Source of the DNA: CAIWHR01 sp963726765
GTDB lineage: Bacteria; Pseudomonadota; Gammaproteobacteria; Burkholderiales; Casimicrobiaceae
NCBI GenBank assembly: GCA_963726765.1
Contig: CAVSDH010000005.1
Span: 124,001-188,000 of the forward strand
DNA: 64,000 nt
Direction: 5' to 3'
In this document: one piece after another, positions 8,831 to 17,933 of the stretch
Numbering within the stretch: position 1 is the stretch's first letter
How the letters are laid out: each line of letters begins with the position of its first letter
Translations under genes and position numbers: made by a program
Notes under the pieces: model-generated
Database searches by the model: none
The model's input: the letters and a program-made list of their open reading frames with translations, nothing else
What the model was told of the DNA's origin: nothing

Positions 8831-10036
8831 ATGCGAGTCGAAGTCAAAGTCCCGCAGCTGCCGGAGTCCGTGGCGGAGGCGACGCTCGTCAGCTGGCACA
8901 AGCAGGCCGGTGCCGCCGTTGCGCGCGACGAGAACCTGATCGACGTCGAGACCGACAAGGTCGTCCTCGAGCTGCCCGCGCCTGCGTCCGGGGCGCTGGT
9001 CGAAATCCTGAAGGGCGACGGATCGTCGGTGGCGGGCCAGGAAGTGATAGCAATCATCGATACCGAGGTCCAGGCGGCCGCCGCTGCCGCACCCGTTTCC
9101 GCGAGTGCGTCGCCGGCAGCATCGCCTGCAGCCCCGAAGGGGGTTCTGCCGGACGCATTGCCGGCTGCGCGCAAGATGATGGCGGAAAAGGGATTGACGG
9201 GCGCCGATGTCGCCGGCACGGGCCGCGGCGGACGGGTGACGAAGGGCGATGTCCTCGCCGTCGCCGAAGCCAAGGCCGCGCCCGCAGCGCCCGTTGCGAA
9301 GGCGCCCGCGGTTCCGTTGCCCGCCGCGCTCGGCAATCGCCCCGAGCAGCGGGTGCCGATGTCGCGGCTGCGGCAGCGGGTCGCGGAGCGGCTCGTGCAA
9401 TCGCAGTCCACCGCGGCGATCCTGACGACGTTCAACGAAGTCAACATGCAGCCGGTGATCGAGCTGCGCAACAAGTACAAGGACCGCTTCGAGAAGGAGC
9501 ACGGCGTGAAGCTCGGCTTCATGGGCTTCTTCGTGAAAGCGGCAGTGCACGCGCTGAAGAAATTCCCGGCGGTCAACGCGTCGATCGACGGCGCCGACAT
9601 CGTCTACCACGGGTACTTCGACATCGGTATCGCCGTGGGCAGCCCGCGCGGGCTCGTGGTGCCCATTCTGCGCGACGCCGACCAACTCTCGATCGCGGAA
9701 ATCGAGGCGAAGATCGCCGATTTCGGCAAGCGTGCGCAGGACGGCAAGCTGACGGTCGAGGACCTGACCGGCGGCACCTACACGATCAGCAACGGCGGCG
9801 TGTTCGGCTCGATGCTCTCGACGCCGATCATCAATCCGCCGCAGTCGGCGATCCTGGGCGTCCACGCGACCAAGGAGCGGGCGGTGGTCGAGAACGGGCA
9901 GATCGTGGTCCGGCCGATGAACTACCTTGCGCAGTCGTACGACCACCGCATCATCGACGGCCGCGAGGCGGTGCTGTCGCTGGTGGCGATCAAGGAGGCG
10001 CTCGAGGACCCGGCGCGACTGTTGCTTGATCTGTGA
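8831..10036 (+). CDS. sucB: Dihydrolipoamide succinyltransferase (2-oxoglutarate dehydrogenase E2)
   Basis: 401 residues; the E2 core of the complex. A single N-terminal lipoyl domain carries the lipoylated lysine in IDVETDKVVLELPAP (about residue 43). An alanine/proline-rich linker follows, then the E1/E3-binding domain (ARKMMAEKGLTGADVAGTGR, residues 115-135), a second Ala/Pro linker and the catalytic domain ending with the histidine motif SYDHRIIDGREAV. One lipoyl domain is the norm for SucB, against several in pyruvate dehydrogenase E2. The start at ATG 8831 is 14 bp after sucA, with AGGAAG upstream. Confidence 0.97.
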   Translation: MRVEVKVPQLPESVAEATLVSWHKQAGAAVARDENLIDVETDKVVLELPAPASGALVEILKGDGSSVAGQEVIAIIDTEVQAAAAAAPVSASASPAASPAAPKGVLPDALPAARKMMAEKGLTGADVAGTGRGGRVTKGDVLAVAEAKAAPAAPVAKAPAVPLPAALGNRPEQRVPMSRLRQRVAERLVQSQSTAAILTTFNEVNMQPVIELRNKYKDRFEKEHGVKLGFMGFFVKAAVHALKKFPAVNASIDGADIVYHGYFDIGIAVGSPRGLVVPILRDADQLSIAEIEAKIADFGKRAQDGKLTVEDLTGGTYTISNGGVFGSMLSTPIINPPQSAILGVHATKERAVVENGQIVVRPMNYLAQSYDHRIIDGREAVLSLVAIKEALEDPARLLLDL

Positions 10037-10052
10037 AAACATCTAGTGGACC

Positions 10053-10073
10053 CGGGCCGGCGCGGCCGGCCCG
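10053..10073 (+). other. Perfect GC-rich hairpin between sucB and lpd
   Basis: CGGGCCGG at 10053-10060 pairs with CCGGCCCG at 10066-10073 around a 5-nt loop. It lies between the sucB stop and the lpd ribosome site (TTGGAG). There is no T-run, so it more likely protects or partitions the mRNA than ends it. Confidence 0.5.
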
Positions 10074-10093
10074 ACTTTGGAGCGTGTTGTTCC

Positions 10094-11524
10094 ATGCCTG
10101 ATCGGTACGATGTGGTCGTGATCGGTGCGGGGCCGGGCGGCTATATCGCCGCGATCCGTGCCGCGCAGCTGGGCCTCCGGACGGCGTGCATCGACGACTG
10201 GTCGCGCGCCGACGGCAAGCCGGCGCCGGGCGGCACGTGCACCAACGTCGGGTGCATCCCGTCGAAGGCGCTGCTGCAGTCGTCGGAGAATTTCGAGCAC
10301 GCGGGCCACGGGTTCGCCGACCACGGCATCGAGATCAAGGGCCTCGCGATCGACGTCGCGAAAATGCTCTCGCGGAAGGAGAAGGTCGTCTCCCAGAACA
10401 ACGACGGGATCCTGTTCCTGTTCAAGAAGAACAAGGTGACGTTCCTGCACGGCGTCGGGTCGTTCGCGGGCGGCAACCCGGACGCCGGCTGGGTCGTTGC
10501 CGTCGCGGGCGCCACGCCGGTCGAACTGAATGCCCGGCATGTCATCGTCGCGACGGGATCGAAGCCGCGGCCGCTGCCCGGTGCCGCCGTCGACAACCGG
10601 CTCGTGCTCGACAACGAAGGCGCGCTGGCGATTTCGGAAGTACCGAAGCGGCTCGGCGTCGTCGGCGCGGGCGTGATCGGCCTCGAGATGGGCAGTGTCT
10701 GGCGCCGCCTCGGGGCGGAGGTCACGATGCTGGAAGCGCTGCCGACCTTCCTCGGCGTGGCCGACGAAGCCGTGGCGAAGGAAGCGCAGCGCGTTTTCGC
10801 GAAGCAGGGCCTTGCGATGCACATGGGCATCGCGATCACCAAGGTGACGGTCGGCAAGCACGATGTGACGGTCGACTGGAACGACGCGGCGGGCAAGCCG
10901 CAGTCGGCCACGTTCGACCGGCTGATCGTGTCGATCGGTCGCGTTCCGCACACAGCGGGTCTCGGCGCCGAGAAGGTCGCACTCGGGCTCGACGAGCGCG
11001 GTTTCGTCGCCGTCGACGGCGACTGCAGGACGAATCTCCGCAACGTCTGGGCCATCGGCGATGTCGTCCGCGGCCCGATGCTCGCGCACAAGGCGGAGGA
11101 AGAGGGCGTCGCGGTCGCGGAGCGGATCGCCGGCCAGCACGGCCACGTCGACTTCAACACGATTCCCTGGGTGATCTACACGGCGCCCGAGATCGCCTGG
11201 GTGGGCAAAACCGAGCAGCAGCTCAAGTCCGAAGGAGTCGCCTATCGTGCGGGGCGCTTCCCTTTCTCCGCCAACGGACGCGCTCGTGCGATGGGCGAGG
11301 CGACCGGCTTCGTCAAGATCCTCGCCGACGCCGGCACCGACCGTATCCTCGGCATGCACGTCATCGGCCCCTTTGCGTCGGAGCTGATCGCCGAAGGCGT
11401 CGTGGCGATGGAGTTCGGCGCAGCGAGCGAGGACCTCGCGCGGATCTGCCATGCGCATCCGTCGCTGTCGGAGGCGACCAAAGAGGCGGCACTCGCCGTC
11501 GACGGGCGGACGCTCAACCTCTGA
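10094..11524 (+). CDS. lpd: Dihydrolipoyl dehydrogenase (E3)
   Basis: 476 residues; reoxidises the lipoyl groups of E2 using FAD and NAD+. DVVVIGAGPGGYIAAIRAAQ is the FAD-binding fold and GGTCTNVGCIPSKALL holds the redox-active disulfide (about residues 49 and 54). GVVGAGVIGLEMGSVWRRLG is the NAD-binding fold, and HAHPSLSEATKEAAL near the C-terminus carries the catalytic His-Glu pair. The start at ATG 10094 gives the normal N-terminus. It completes the sucA-sucB-lpd cluster, so the E3 is probably dedicated to this complex. Confidence 0.97.
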   Translation: MPDRYDVVVIGAGPGGYIAAIRAAQLGLRTACIDDWSRADGKPAPGGTCTNVGCIPSKALLQSSENFEHAGHGFADHGIEIKGLAIDVAKMLSRKEKVVSQNNDGILFLFKKNKVTFLHGVGSFAGGNPDAGWVVAVAGATPVELNARHVIVATGSKPRPLPGAAVDNRLVLDNEGALAISEVPKRLGVVGAGVIGLEMGSVWRRLGAEVTMLEALPTFLGVADEAVAKEAQRVFAKQGLAMHMGIAITKVTVGKHDVTVDWNDAAGKPQSATFDRLIVSIGRVPHTAGLGAEKVALGLDERGFVAVDGDCRTNLRNVWAIGDVVRGPMLAHKAEEEGVAVAERIAGQHGHVDFNTIPWVIYTAPEIAWVGKTEQQLKSEGVAYRAGRFPFSANGRARAMGEATGFVKILADAGTDRILGMHVIGPFASELIAEGVVAMEFGAASEDLARICHAHPSLSEATKEAALAVDGRTLNL

Positions 11525-11544
11525 TACGGATGAGCGGGACGCGT

Positions 11545-11580
11545 GCGCGAGGGGGGCGCAGCCAAGGCCCGAAGGGCGCG
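11545..11580 (+). repeat. GC-rich intergenic repeat, copy in the lpd-zapE gap
   Basis: A 36-nt stretch starting GCGCGAG and ending GGCGCG matches the repeat at 1479-1518. Its inner 25 nt (11556-11580) also match 11648-11672 at about 20 of 25 positions by eye. The whole 217-bp gap from 11525 to 11741 is GC-rich and I see no gene in it. Confidence 0.35.
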
Positions 11581-11647
11581 TCCCCGAGCGCGCGCGGCGG
11601 CCGGCCCACGCGCCGCAGCGGGAAGGTAGAGCGCTGGGGAGGCCGCG

Positions 11648-11672
11648 GCGAAGCCAAGGAGCGAAGCTCGCG
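11648..11672 (+). repeat. Second partial repeat copy in the lpd-zapE gap
   Basis: Twenty-five bases sharing AGCCAAGG and CGAAG with 11556-11580 in the same order. It is a direct near-copy about 92 bp away in the same gap. Confidence 0.3.
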
Positions 11673-11741
11673 TCCGCGAGCAATTCCGGGAGTCCGACCC
11701 GCAGTTGCAACTCGGGTCACCGACGGCTCGGAGGCCGAGGC

Positions 11742-12887
11742 GTGAGCGAGGGAATCGAAGGCGACGTCACCGCACGACACGACGCGTTCGTCGCGTGGCT
11801 GGAGCCGCTGCTCGCGGCGCGCGGGACGACCCTCGACTATTCTCAGCTGGGGGCGTTCGACCGGCTCTCGTTGCTGGCGACGGAACTCGAGGCGTTCCGC
11901 GCGGCGCGGCAATCGACGCTGAAAAAGCTGTTTCTGCCGCCGGAGGTACCGCGCGGCGTCTACCTCTGGGGAGGCGTCGGGCGCGGCAAGAGCTTCCTGA
12001 TGGACGGATTTTTCGCGACCGTCTCGATCCGCCGCAAGACGCGCATCCATTTCCACGCCTTCATGCGCGCCGTCCACGAGGAACTCGCGTCGCTGAAGGA
12101 CGAGGAGGATCCGCTGGCGACCGTGGCGGCGCGGATCGCGGAACGCCATCGCCTCGTCTGCTTCGACGAATTCCACGTCGCCGACATCGCGGACGCGATG
12201 ATCCTCGGCCGCCTGCTTTCGGCGTTGTTCGAGCACGGCGTCGTCTTCGTCATGACGTCGAACTATCCGCCGGACGGGCTCTGGCCGAACGGGCTGCAGC
12301 GCGAGCGGTTCCTGCCCGCGATCGATCTGCTCAAGACGTGGCTCGATGTCATCGAGGTCGACGGTGGCGTCGACTACCGGCTGCGGGTGCTGGAGCAGGT
12401 GAGGACCTACCATTGCCCGCTCAATTCCGAGAACGATGCGGCGCTCGCCGCGGCTTTCGAGAAGATGCGCGGCGGTCCCGACCAGCCGTCGAAGCTCGTG
12501 ATCGAGGGACGAACGCTGCTCGCAAGGAGGCGCGCGGGCAGCGCGCTCTGGTTCGACTTCGGGACACTGTGCGACGGCCCGCGGTCGCAGCGCGACTATC
12601 TCGAGCTCGCCCGCAGCTACGCCGTGCTCTTCCTCTCGGATGTCCCCGCGCTCACGTCGGACATGGGCGACCGCGCGCGGCGCTTCACGTGGCTGGTGGA
12701 CATCCTGTACGATCATCGCGTGAAGCTGCTGATCTCGGCCGCCGTTCCCCCGGAGGGCCTCTACCGCGCCGGACCGAACCACCAGGAGTTCGCGCGGACC
12801 GTGAGCCGCCTGATCGAGATGCAATCGCGCGACTACATGGCGCTGCCGCACGTCGCGGCGCTGGCGAGCGATGCGCGTCTCGCCTGA
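11742..12887 (+). CDS. zapE: Cell-division-associated AFG1-family ATPase ZapE
   Basis: 381 residues of the AFG1/LACE1 ATPase family; bacterial ZapE is linked to Z-ring dynamics. VPRGVYLWGGVGRGKSFLMD (near residues 70-89) contains the Walker A motif, HRLVCFDEFHVADIADAMIL is Walker B with its sensor region, and VFVMTSNYPPDGLWPNGLQR is the conserved family segment. The GTG at 11742 is used because homology begins soon after it and the upstream frame is repeat-like. The gene traditionally follows lpd in betaproteobacteria. Confidence 0.92.
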   Translation: MSEGIEGDVTARHDAFVAWLEPLLAARGTTLDYSQLGAFDRLSLLATELEAFRAARQSTLKKLFLPPEVPRGVYLWGGVGRGKSFLMDGFFATVSIRRKTRIHFHAFMRAVHEELASLKDEEDPLATVAARIAERHRLVCFDEFHVADIADAMILGRLLSALFEHGVVFVMTSNYPPDGLWPNGLQRERFLPAIDLLKTWLDVIEVDGGVDYRLRVLEQVRTYHCPLNSENDAALAAAFEKMRGGPDQPSKLVIEGRTLLARRRAGSALWFDFGTLCDGPRSQRDYLELARSYAVLFLSDVPALTSDMGDRARRFTWLVDILYDHRVKLLISAAVPPEGLYRAGPNHQEFARTVSRLIEMQSRDYMALPHVAALASDARLA

Positions 12888-12944
12888 AGCCTTTGGCCGC
12901 CCGGAAGCCGACCCCATCCGCACCGATTCCCCAAGGAGAGACCC

Positions 12945-13949
12945 GTGCAGAAATTCAAGGCGTACCGGACGTTCCAGGAAAACGACGCCGTCGTCAGCCG
13001 CTTTGTCGAAATGGCCGTCGACGAGCTCGACCCGGGCGACGTGGTCGTGCGCACCAAGTACTCGACGATCAACTACAAGGATGCCCTGTCGTACAACGGC
13101 GTCGGCAAGATCATGCGCAAGTACCCGACCAACGCCGGCATCGACATGGCCGGCACCGTCGAGACGTCGGGCGACACGCGGTGGAAACGCGGCGACAAGG
13201 TGATCGTCCACGCCTACGACATGGGCGTGGCCCACGACGGCGGTTATTCGGAATTCGTGCGCGTGCCGGGCGACTGGATCGTGCGCCGGCCGGAAAGCAT
13301 GACGGCGTTCGACGCGATGACGCTCGGCACCGCCGGCTTCACTGCAGCGCAGGCGATCATGGCGATGGAGCACAACGGGCTGAAGCCGGAGAACGGCCCG
13401 GTGGGCATCACCGGAGCGACCGGCGGTGTCGGCTCGGTGGCGGTGGAGATTCTCGCCAAGACGGGCTACGAGGTCGTCGCGATCACCGGCAAGCAGGAGG
13501 AGACGAAGTACCTGAGGGCACTCGGCGCGAAGAGCGTGATGCTGCGGCAGTCGATCGACGTTTCGAAGATTCGCCCGCTGGAAAAGGCCATGTGGGCGGG
13601 CGCCATCGACAACCTCGGTGGTGACGTGCTCGCGTGGCTCCTGGCGACGTCGAAGGGGGCGGGCGTGGTCGGTGCGGTGGGGCTCGCGGCCAGCATGAAG
13701 CTCAACACGAGCGTCGCGCCGTTCATCCTGCGCGGCGTGTCGCTCCTCGGCATCAACAGCGCGGAGTGCCCGATGTCGCTGCGGCAGAAGATCTGGAACA
13801 AGCTCGCCGTCGAGTGGCGCCCCGATCAGGTCCACGATCAGGTTCGCACGATCGACTTCGACGAGCTGCCGACGCACTTCGACGCGTACATCAAGGGCAT
13901 GGTCCGCGGGCGCACGGTCGTCCGCATCGCGCCGGACACGCACCCGTAG
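12945..13949 (+). CDS. MDR-family acrylyl-CoA reductase-like oxidoreductase (YhdH/AcuI type)
   Basis: 334 residues of the zinc-free medium-chain reductase family. The N-terminal catalytic fold has STINYKDALSYNG and PTNAGIDMAGTV, and the NADPH fold has GVGSVAVEILAKTGYEVVA after the signature GPVGITGATGG. Length and spacing match YhdH/YhfP/AcuI proteins; AcuI reduces acrylyl-CoA to propionyl-CoA. The GTG start has AAGGAGAG upstream. The next gene is propionyl-CoA synthetase, so a C3-acyl-CoA role is likely (inference); a general quinone or enone reductase is the alternative. Confidence 0.82.
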   Translation: MQKFKAYRTFQENDAVVSRFVEMAVDELDPGDVVVRTKYSTINYKDALSYNGVGKIMRKYPTNAGIDMAGTVETSGDTRWKRGDKVIVHAYDMGVAHDGGYSEFVRVPGDWIVRRPESMTAFDAMTLGTAGFTAAQAIMAMEHNGLKPENGPVGITGATGGVGSVAVEILAKTGYEVVAITGKQEETKYLRALGAKSVMLRQSIDVSKIRPLEKAMWAGAIDNLGGDVLAWLLATSKGAGVVGAVGLAASMKLNTSVAPFILRGVSLLGINSAECPMSLRQKIWNKLAVEWRPDQVHDQVRTIDFDELPTHFDAYIKGMVRGRTVVRIAPDTHP

Positions 13950-14093
13950 CGGAATCGACCCCGGGATCGCCGTCCCGCGGGGCGGCTCCGTTGCGCATCG
14001 CTTGATCTCGCGCAAGGCGAGGCGCGAGTCGCCGGCATAGCCTCTTTCCCGCGCCCCGGCTACGGACGTTGGGCACCTCGAGGAGACCGCATC

Positions 14094-16001
14094 ATGGCCA
14101 CGTACAAGGAGTTCCACCGCGCCTCGCTTGCCGATCGCGACGCGTTCTGGCGCGCGGAGGCAGCGCTCGTCGACTGGCAGACCCCGTTCGCGTCGGTGCT
14201 CGATTATTCGAAGCCGCCCTTTGCCAAGTGGTTCGTCGGCGGTCGCACCAATCTGTGCCATAACGCGATCGACCGGCACGTCGCCACGCGCGGCGAGCAG
14301 AAGGCGCTGGTCTACATTTCGACCGAGACGGGCGAAACGCGCGCCTACACGTTTTCCGAGCTCCACGCCGAGGTGAACCGCTTTGCAGCGGCGCTTAAAG
14401 GCGAGGGCGTCGGTCGCGGCGACCGCGTTCTGATCTACATGCCGATGATCGCCGAGGCGGCCTTCGCGATGCTCGCGTGCGCGCGCATCGGCGCGATCCA
14501 TTCGGTCGTGTTTGGCGGATTCGCGGCGGCGAGCCTCGCCACCCGGATCGACGACGCCAGACCGAAAGTGATGGTGACCTCGGACGCGGGAATGCGGGGC
14601 GGCAAGCCGGTGCCGTACAAGCATCTCGTCGACGAATCGATCCGTCTCGCCGCCCACCCGCCGATGCGGGTCATCATCGTGAACCGCGGTCTCGACAAGG
14701 CGATGGCCGTCGTTCCGGGCCGCGACCTCGACTATGCGACGCTGCGTGCGCAGCACATGGACGCGAAAGTCCCGTGCGAGTGGATGGAGTCCTCCGAGCC
14801 GTCCTACATCCTCTACACGTCGGGCACGACGGGCAAGCCCAAGGGCGTGCAGCGCGACACGGGCGGCTACGCGGTGGCGCTCGCTTCCTCGATGCGTCGC
14901 ATCTTCTGCGTGGCTCCCGGCGAAGCGATGTTCACCACGAGCGACATCGGCTGGGTGGTCGGCCATTCCTACATCATCTACGGGCCGCTCATCAACGGCT
15001 CCACGACGATCATGTACGAGGGCCTGCCGATCCGCCCCGATCCCGCGATATGGTGGAAGATCGTCGCCGAGAACAACGTCCGGACGATGTTCAGTTCGCC
15101 TACGGCAATCCGCGTGCTGAAGAAGCAGGACCCGGCGTACATGAAGCAGCACGACATCAGCTCGCTCAAGTACCTGTTCCTCGCGGGCGAGCCTCTCGAC
15201 GAGCCGACGGCCCGCTGGGCGGCCGACAACCTCGGCGTGGCCATCGTCGACAATTACTGGCAGACGGAAACGGGATGGCCGATCCTGTCCGCGCAGCCCG
15301 GCGTCGAGGAGACGCCGCGCAAGTTCGGCAGCCCGTCGTTTGCGGTGTACGGCTATGACGTGCGGCTGCTGCGCGAAGGCACCGGCGACGAGGCGGGGCC
15401 CGACGAAAAGGCCGTGCTGACGATCCTGCCGCCGCTGCCGCCGGGCTGCATGACCACCGTTTGGGGTGACGACACCCGCTTCGTGAAAACGTACTTCTCG
15501 GACTTCGGGAAGAAGCTCGCGTATTCGACGTTCGACTGGGCGATTCGCGACGCGGACGGCTATTACTTCGTTCTCGGACGGACGGACGATGTCATCAACG
15601 TCGCCGGTCACCGGCTCGGGACGCGCGAGATCGAGGAGGCCGTGCAGGCGCATTCCGGCATCGCCGAAGTTGCCGTGGTCGGGGTCGCCGACCCGCTCAA
15701 GGGCCAGATCCCGGTGGCGTTCGCGGTCGTCAAGGATCCCGCCAAGGTCGCCACGCCCGAGGGCGCCGCGGCGATGCGCAAGGAGGTCATGGACACCGTG
15801 GACCGCGAGCTGGGCGCGATCGCCCGTCCCGGGGCCGTGCACTTCGTCACCGTTCTGCCGAAGACGCGATCCGGCAAGCTGCTGCGCCGGTCCATCCAGG
15901 CACTGGCGGAGGGGCGCGACCCGGGCGATCTCACGACGATCGAGGACCCGGCGGCGCTCGAGCAGATTCGGGCGGCGCTGGGGATCGGCTCCGGCGACTG
16001 A
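14094..16001 (+). CDS. prpE: Propionyl-CoA synthetase
   Basis: 635 residues of the acyl-CoA synthetase family, PrpE subgroup; activates propionate with ATP and CoA. The adenylation motif YTSGTTGKPKGVQRDTGGYA lies near residues 242-261; the RDTGGY extension is typical of PrpE. DNYWQTETGWP and GRTDDVINVAGHRLGTREIE are motifs A5 and A8, and PKTRSGKLLRRSI near residue 593 carries the catalytic lysine that is acetylated in many homologues. It begins 144 bp after the reductase gene. Acetate is the main alternative substrate. Confidence 0.92.
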   Translation: MATYKEFHRASLADRDAFWRAEAALVDWQTPFASVLDYSKPPFAKWFVGGRTNLCHNAIDRHVATRGEQKALVYISTETGETRAYTFSELHAEVNRFAAALKGEGVGRGDRVLIYMPMIAEAAFAMLACARIGAIHSVVFGGFAAASLATRIDDARPKVMVTSDAGMRGGKPVPYKHLVDESIRLAAHPPMRVIIVNRGLDKAMAVVPGRDLDYATLRAQHMDAKVPCEWMESSEPSYILYTSGTTGKPKGVQRDTGGYAVALASSMRRIFCVAPGEAMFTTSDIGWVVGHSYIIYGPLINGSTTIMYEGLPIRPDPAIWWKIVAENNVRTMFSSPTAIRVLKKQDPAYMKQHDISSLKYLFLAGEPLDEPTARWAADNLGVAIVDNYWQTETGWPILSAQPGVEETPRKFGSPSFAVYGYDVRLLREGTGDEAGPDEKAVLTILPPLPPGCMTTVWGDDTRFVKTYFSDFGKKLAYSTFDWAIRDADGYYFVLGRTDDVINVAGHRLGTREIEEAVQAHSGIAEVAVVGVADPLKGQIPVAFAVVKDPAKVATPEGAAAMRKEVMDTVDRELGAIARPGAVHFVTVLPKTRSGKLLRRSIQALAEGRDPGDLTTIEDPAALEQIRAALGIGSGD

Positions 16002-16083
16002 GCGCGCCGTCGGGACGGGAAGCGCAAGGGTTGGGCGTCGTGTGCCCGGCGGGCGATAATGCGCGTTTCGCCCCCCGACCGAC

Positions 16084-17167
16084 ATGCCCGACGCAATCGC
16101 CTCCCCCGCAACCCAGCGCGCAATCGCCCATGCCGCACCGCCACACGTTCCGCTGGCGGTCGCGACGCGCGGCGACGCCGTCGACGCAATTCACTACGGT
16201 TCGGTCGCCGTCGTCGACCACGACGGCAACCTGCTGTATGCGGCAGGGGATGCGAACTTCCTTACGCTGACGCGCAGCGCGTTGAAGCCCTTCCAGGCGA
16301 TGCCCTTCGTCGCCGGCGGCGGCGTCGAGCGCTTTCGCTACACCAAGGCGCAGGTGGCGCTGCTTTGCGCGAGCCATTCCGGCGAGCCGCGGCACGTCGA
16401 TGCCGTGGCCGCCATGCTGGCCGTCGCAGGCAACACGGCCGACGAGCTGCAATGCGGGACCCATGCCCCGGGTTTCTACGACGCGCGCGGCGACGTGCCC
16501 CCGCCGCCGCCGTATTCGCCGCTCGCCCACAACTGCTCCGGAAAGCACAGCGGAATGCTCGCCTACTGTGTCCAGTGCGGTCTGCCCAAGGAGAATTACC
16601 TCGCTTTCGATCACCCCCTTCAGAAGGCGATCCGGCGCGCGGTTGCCCATTTCATGTCGACCCCCGAAGCGGCGCTCGTGGGCGGCATCGACGGTTGCTC
16701 CGCGCCCAATTACGCGGTGCCTCTGGCAAGGCTTGCCCTCGGCTTTGCGCGACTGGCCGCAGTCCGCAGCGACCGTCGAGTACGGGAACGCGCCGGCAGT
16801 GCTGGCGGACGCGATGACCGCGCACCCGGAAATGGTCTCGGGCGAGCACCGGAACGACCTGGCCCTCATGTGCGCCGGTCGCGGGGACTGGGTCACGAAG
16901 ATCGGCGCGGAGGGCGTGCAGGCGATCGGGATTCGCAGCAGGGGGCTCGGCATCGCCGTAAAGATCGTCGATGGCGCGAAGCGCGGACTGCACCCCGCAA
17001 CGGTAGCCACCCTGGACCAGCTGGGTCTGCTCGATGCGGCGCAGCGCGCTGAGCTCGCCGAATGGCGGGAGCCGCTTGTGCGAAACTACCGCGGCACGGT
17101 GACCGGCCGGGTGCGAGCGGAGGTTGTTCTGGACAAACGCAGCGGCTCGGTCATCGGTGCCGAATAA
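16084..17167 (+). pseudogene. L-asparaginase II family gene split by a +1 frameshift
   Basis: The first part (from ATG 16084) matches bacterial asparaginase II proteins: SALKPFQAMPFV, ASHSGEPRHVDAV and the nucleophile/lid segment HNCSGKHSGMLAYC. The frame is sound to about GGIDGCSAPNYAVPLARLAL near 16745. The family continues one frame over from about 16765 (ADAMTAHPEMVSGEHRNDLA and GVQAIGIRSRGLGIAVKIVD) to the stop at 17167. The total of 1084 nt is 3n+1, so one surplus base between about 16755 and 16775 explains it. There is no other decay, so either a recent mutation or a sequence error. Confidence 0.85.
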
Positions 17168-17291
17168 CCCCGCGTGCGAATGAACTTGCAGCGGCGGCGG
17201 CGGTCTGTTGATGGACGCGCACGCCTCGACAATCGCCATGGAGCTGCTCCCGCCGGGTCCGGGGCACTCGAAGCGACGGCAAGCCGCGGCA

Positions 17292-17307
17292 CCCGCCGTT
17301 CGGCGGG
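17292..17307 (+). other. Perfect hairpin upstream of rpoE
   Basis: CCCGCCG at 17292-17298 pairs with CGGCGGG at 17301-17307 across two bases. It lies 27 bp before the rpoE start in a 166-bp gap, and an A-rich stretch (ATAACAAAGAAG) follows. It could end upstream transcription weakly or shape the rpoE leader. I see no convincing sigma-E promoter in the gap. Confidence 0.4.
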
Positions 17308-17333
17308 CATAACAAAGAAGATTCAGGGACTGG

Positions 17334-17933
17334 ATGGGTGATCGCGAGGTCGATCAGCAGCTCGTCGTGCGCGCGCAGCAGGGCGACAAGCGTGCATTCG
17401 AGCTGCTGGTGGTCAAGTACCAGCGGAAGCTCGCGCGGCTCCTGTCGCGGCTGGTGCGCGACCCGTCGGAGGTGGAGGACGTGACGCAGGAAGCTTTCAT
17501 CAAGGCATACCGGGCGCTTCCGAGCTTCCGCGGAGACAGCGCGTTCTACACGTGGCTCTATCGCATCGGAATCAACACCGCCAAGAACTACCTGGTCGCG
17601 CTGGGGCGCCGGGCGCCGACGTCGACCGGGTTCGACAACGAGGAAGCCGAGAACTTCGAGGACGCCGACCAGCTGCGCGATTCGAACACGCCGGAGGACG
17701 AGCTCCACGGCAAGGAGATCGCCGCGGTGGTCAACCATGCGATGGACACGCTGCCGGAGGACCTCCGCACCGCGATCACGCTGCGCGAGATCGAGGGCCT
17801 GAGCTACGAGGAAATCGCGAGCCTGATGAACTGCCCGATCGGCACCGTGCGCTCGCGGATCTTCCGTGCGCGCGAAGCGATTGCGACGGAGTTGCGACCG
17901 TTGCTGGGTACTGAAGAAAACCGGAGATGGTGA
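17334..17933 (+). CDS. rpoE: RNA polymerase sigma-E factor (envelope stress)
   Basis: 199 residues of the ECF sigma group 2. Region 2 runs from LVVKYQRKLARLLSRLVRD through VEDVTQEAFIKAYRALPSFR to FYTWLYRIGINTAKNYL. Region 4 is LPEDLRTAITLREIEGLSYE followed by IASLMNCPIGTVRSRIFRAR, the helix-turn-helix that reads the -35 box. The next genes are its anti-sigma factor, MucB and a DegP protease, the standard operon. The end ATGGTGA couples it to rseA. Confidence 0.96.
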   Translation: MGDREVDQQLVVRAQQGDKRAFELLVVKYQRKLARLLSRLVRDPSEVEDVTQEAFIKAYRALPSFRGDSAFYTWLYRIGINTAKNYLVALGRRAPTSTGFDNEEAENFEDADQLRDSNTPEDELHGKEIAAVVNHAMDTLPEDLRTAITLREIEGLSYEEIASLMNCPIGTVRSRIFRAREAIATELRPLLGTEENRRW

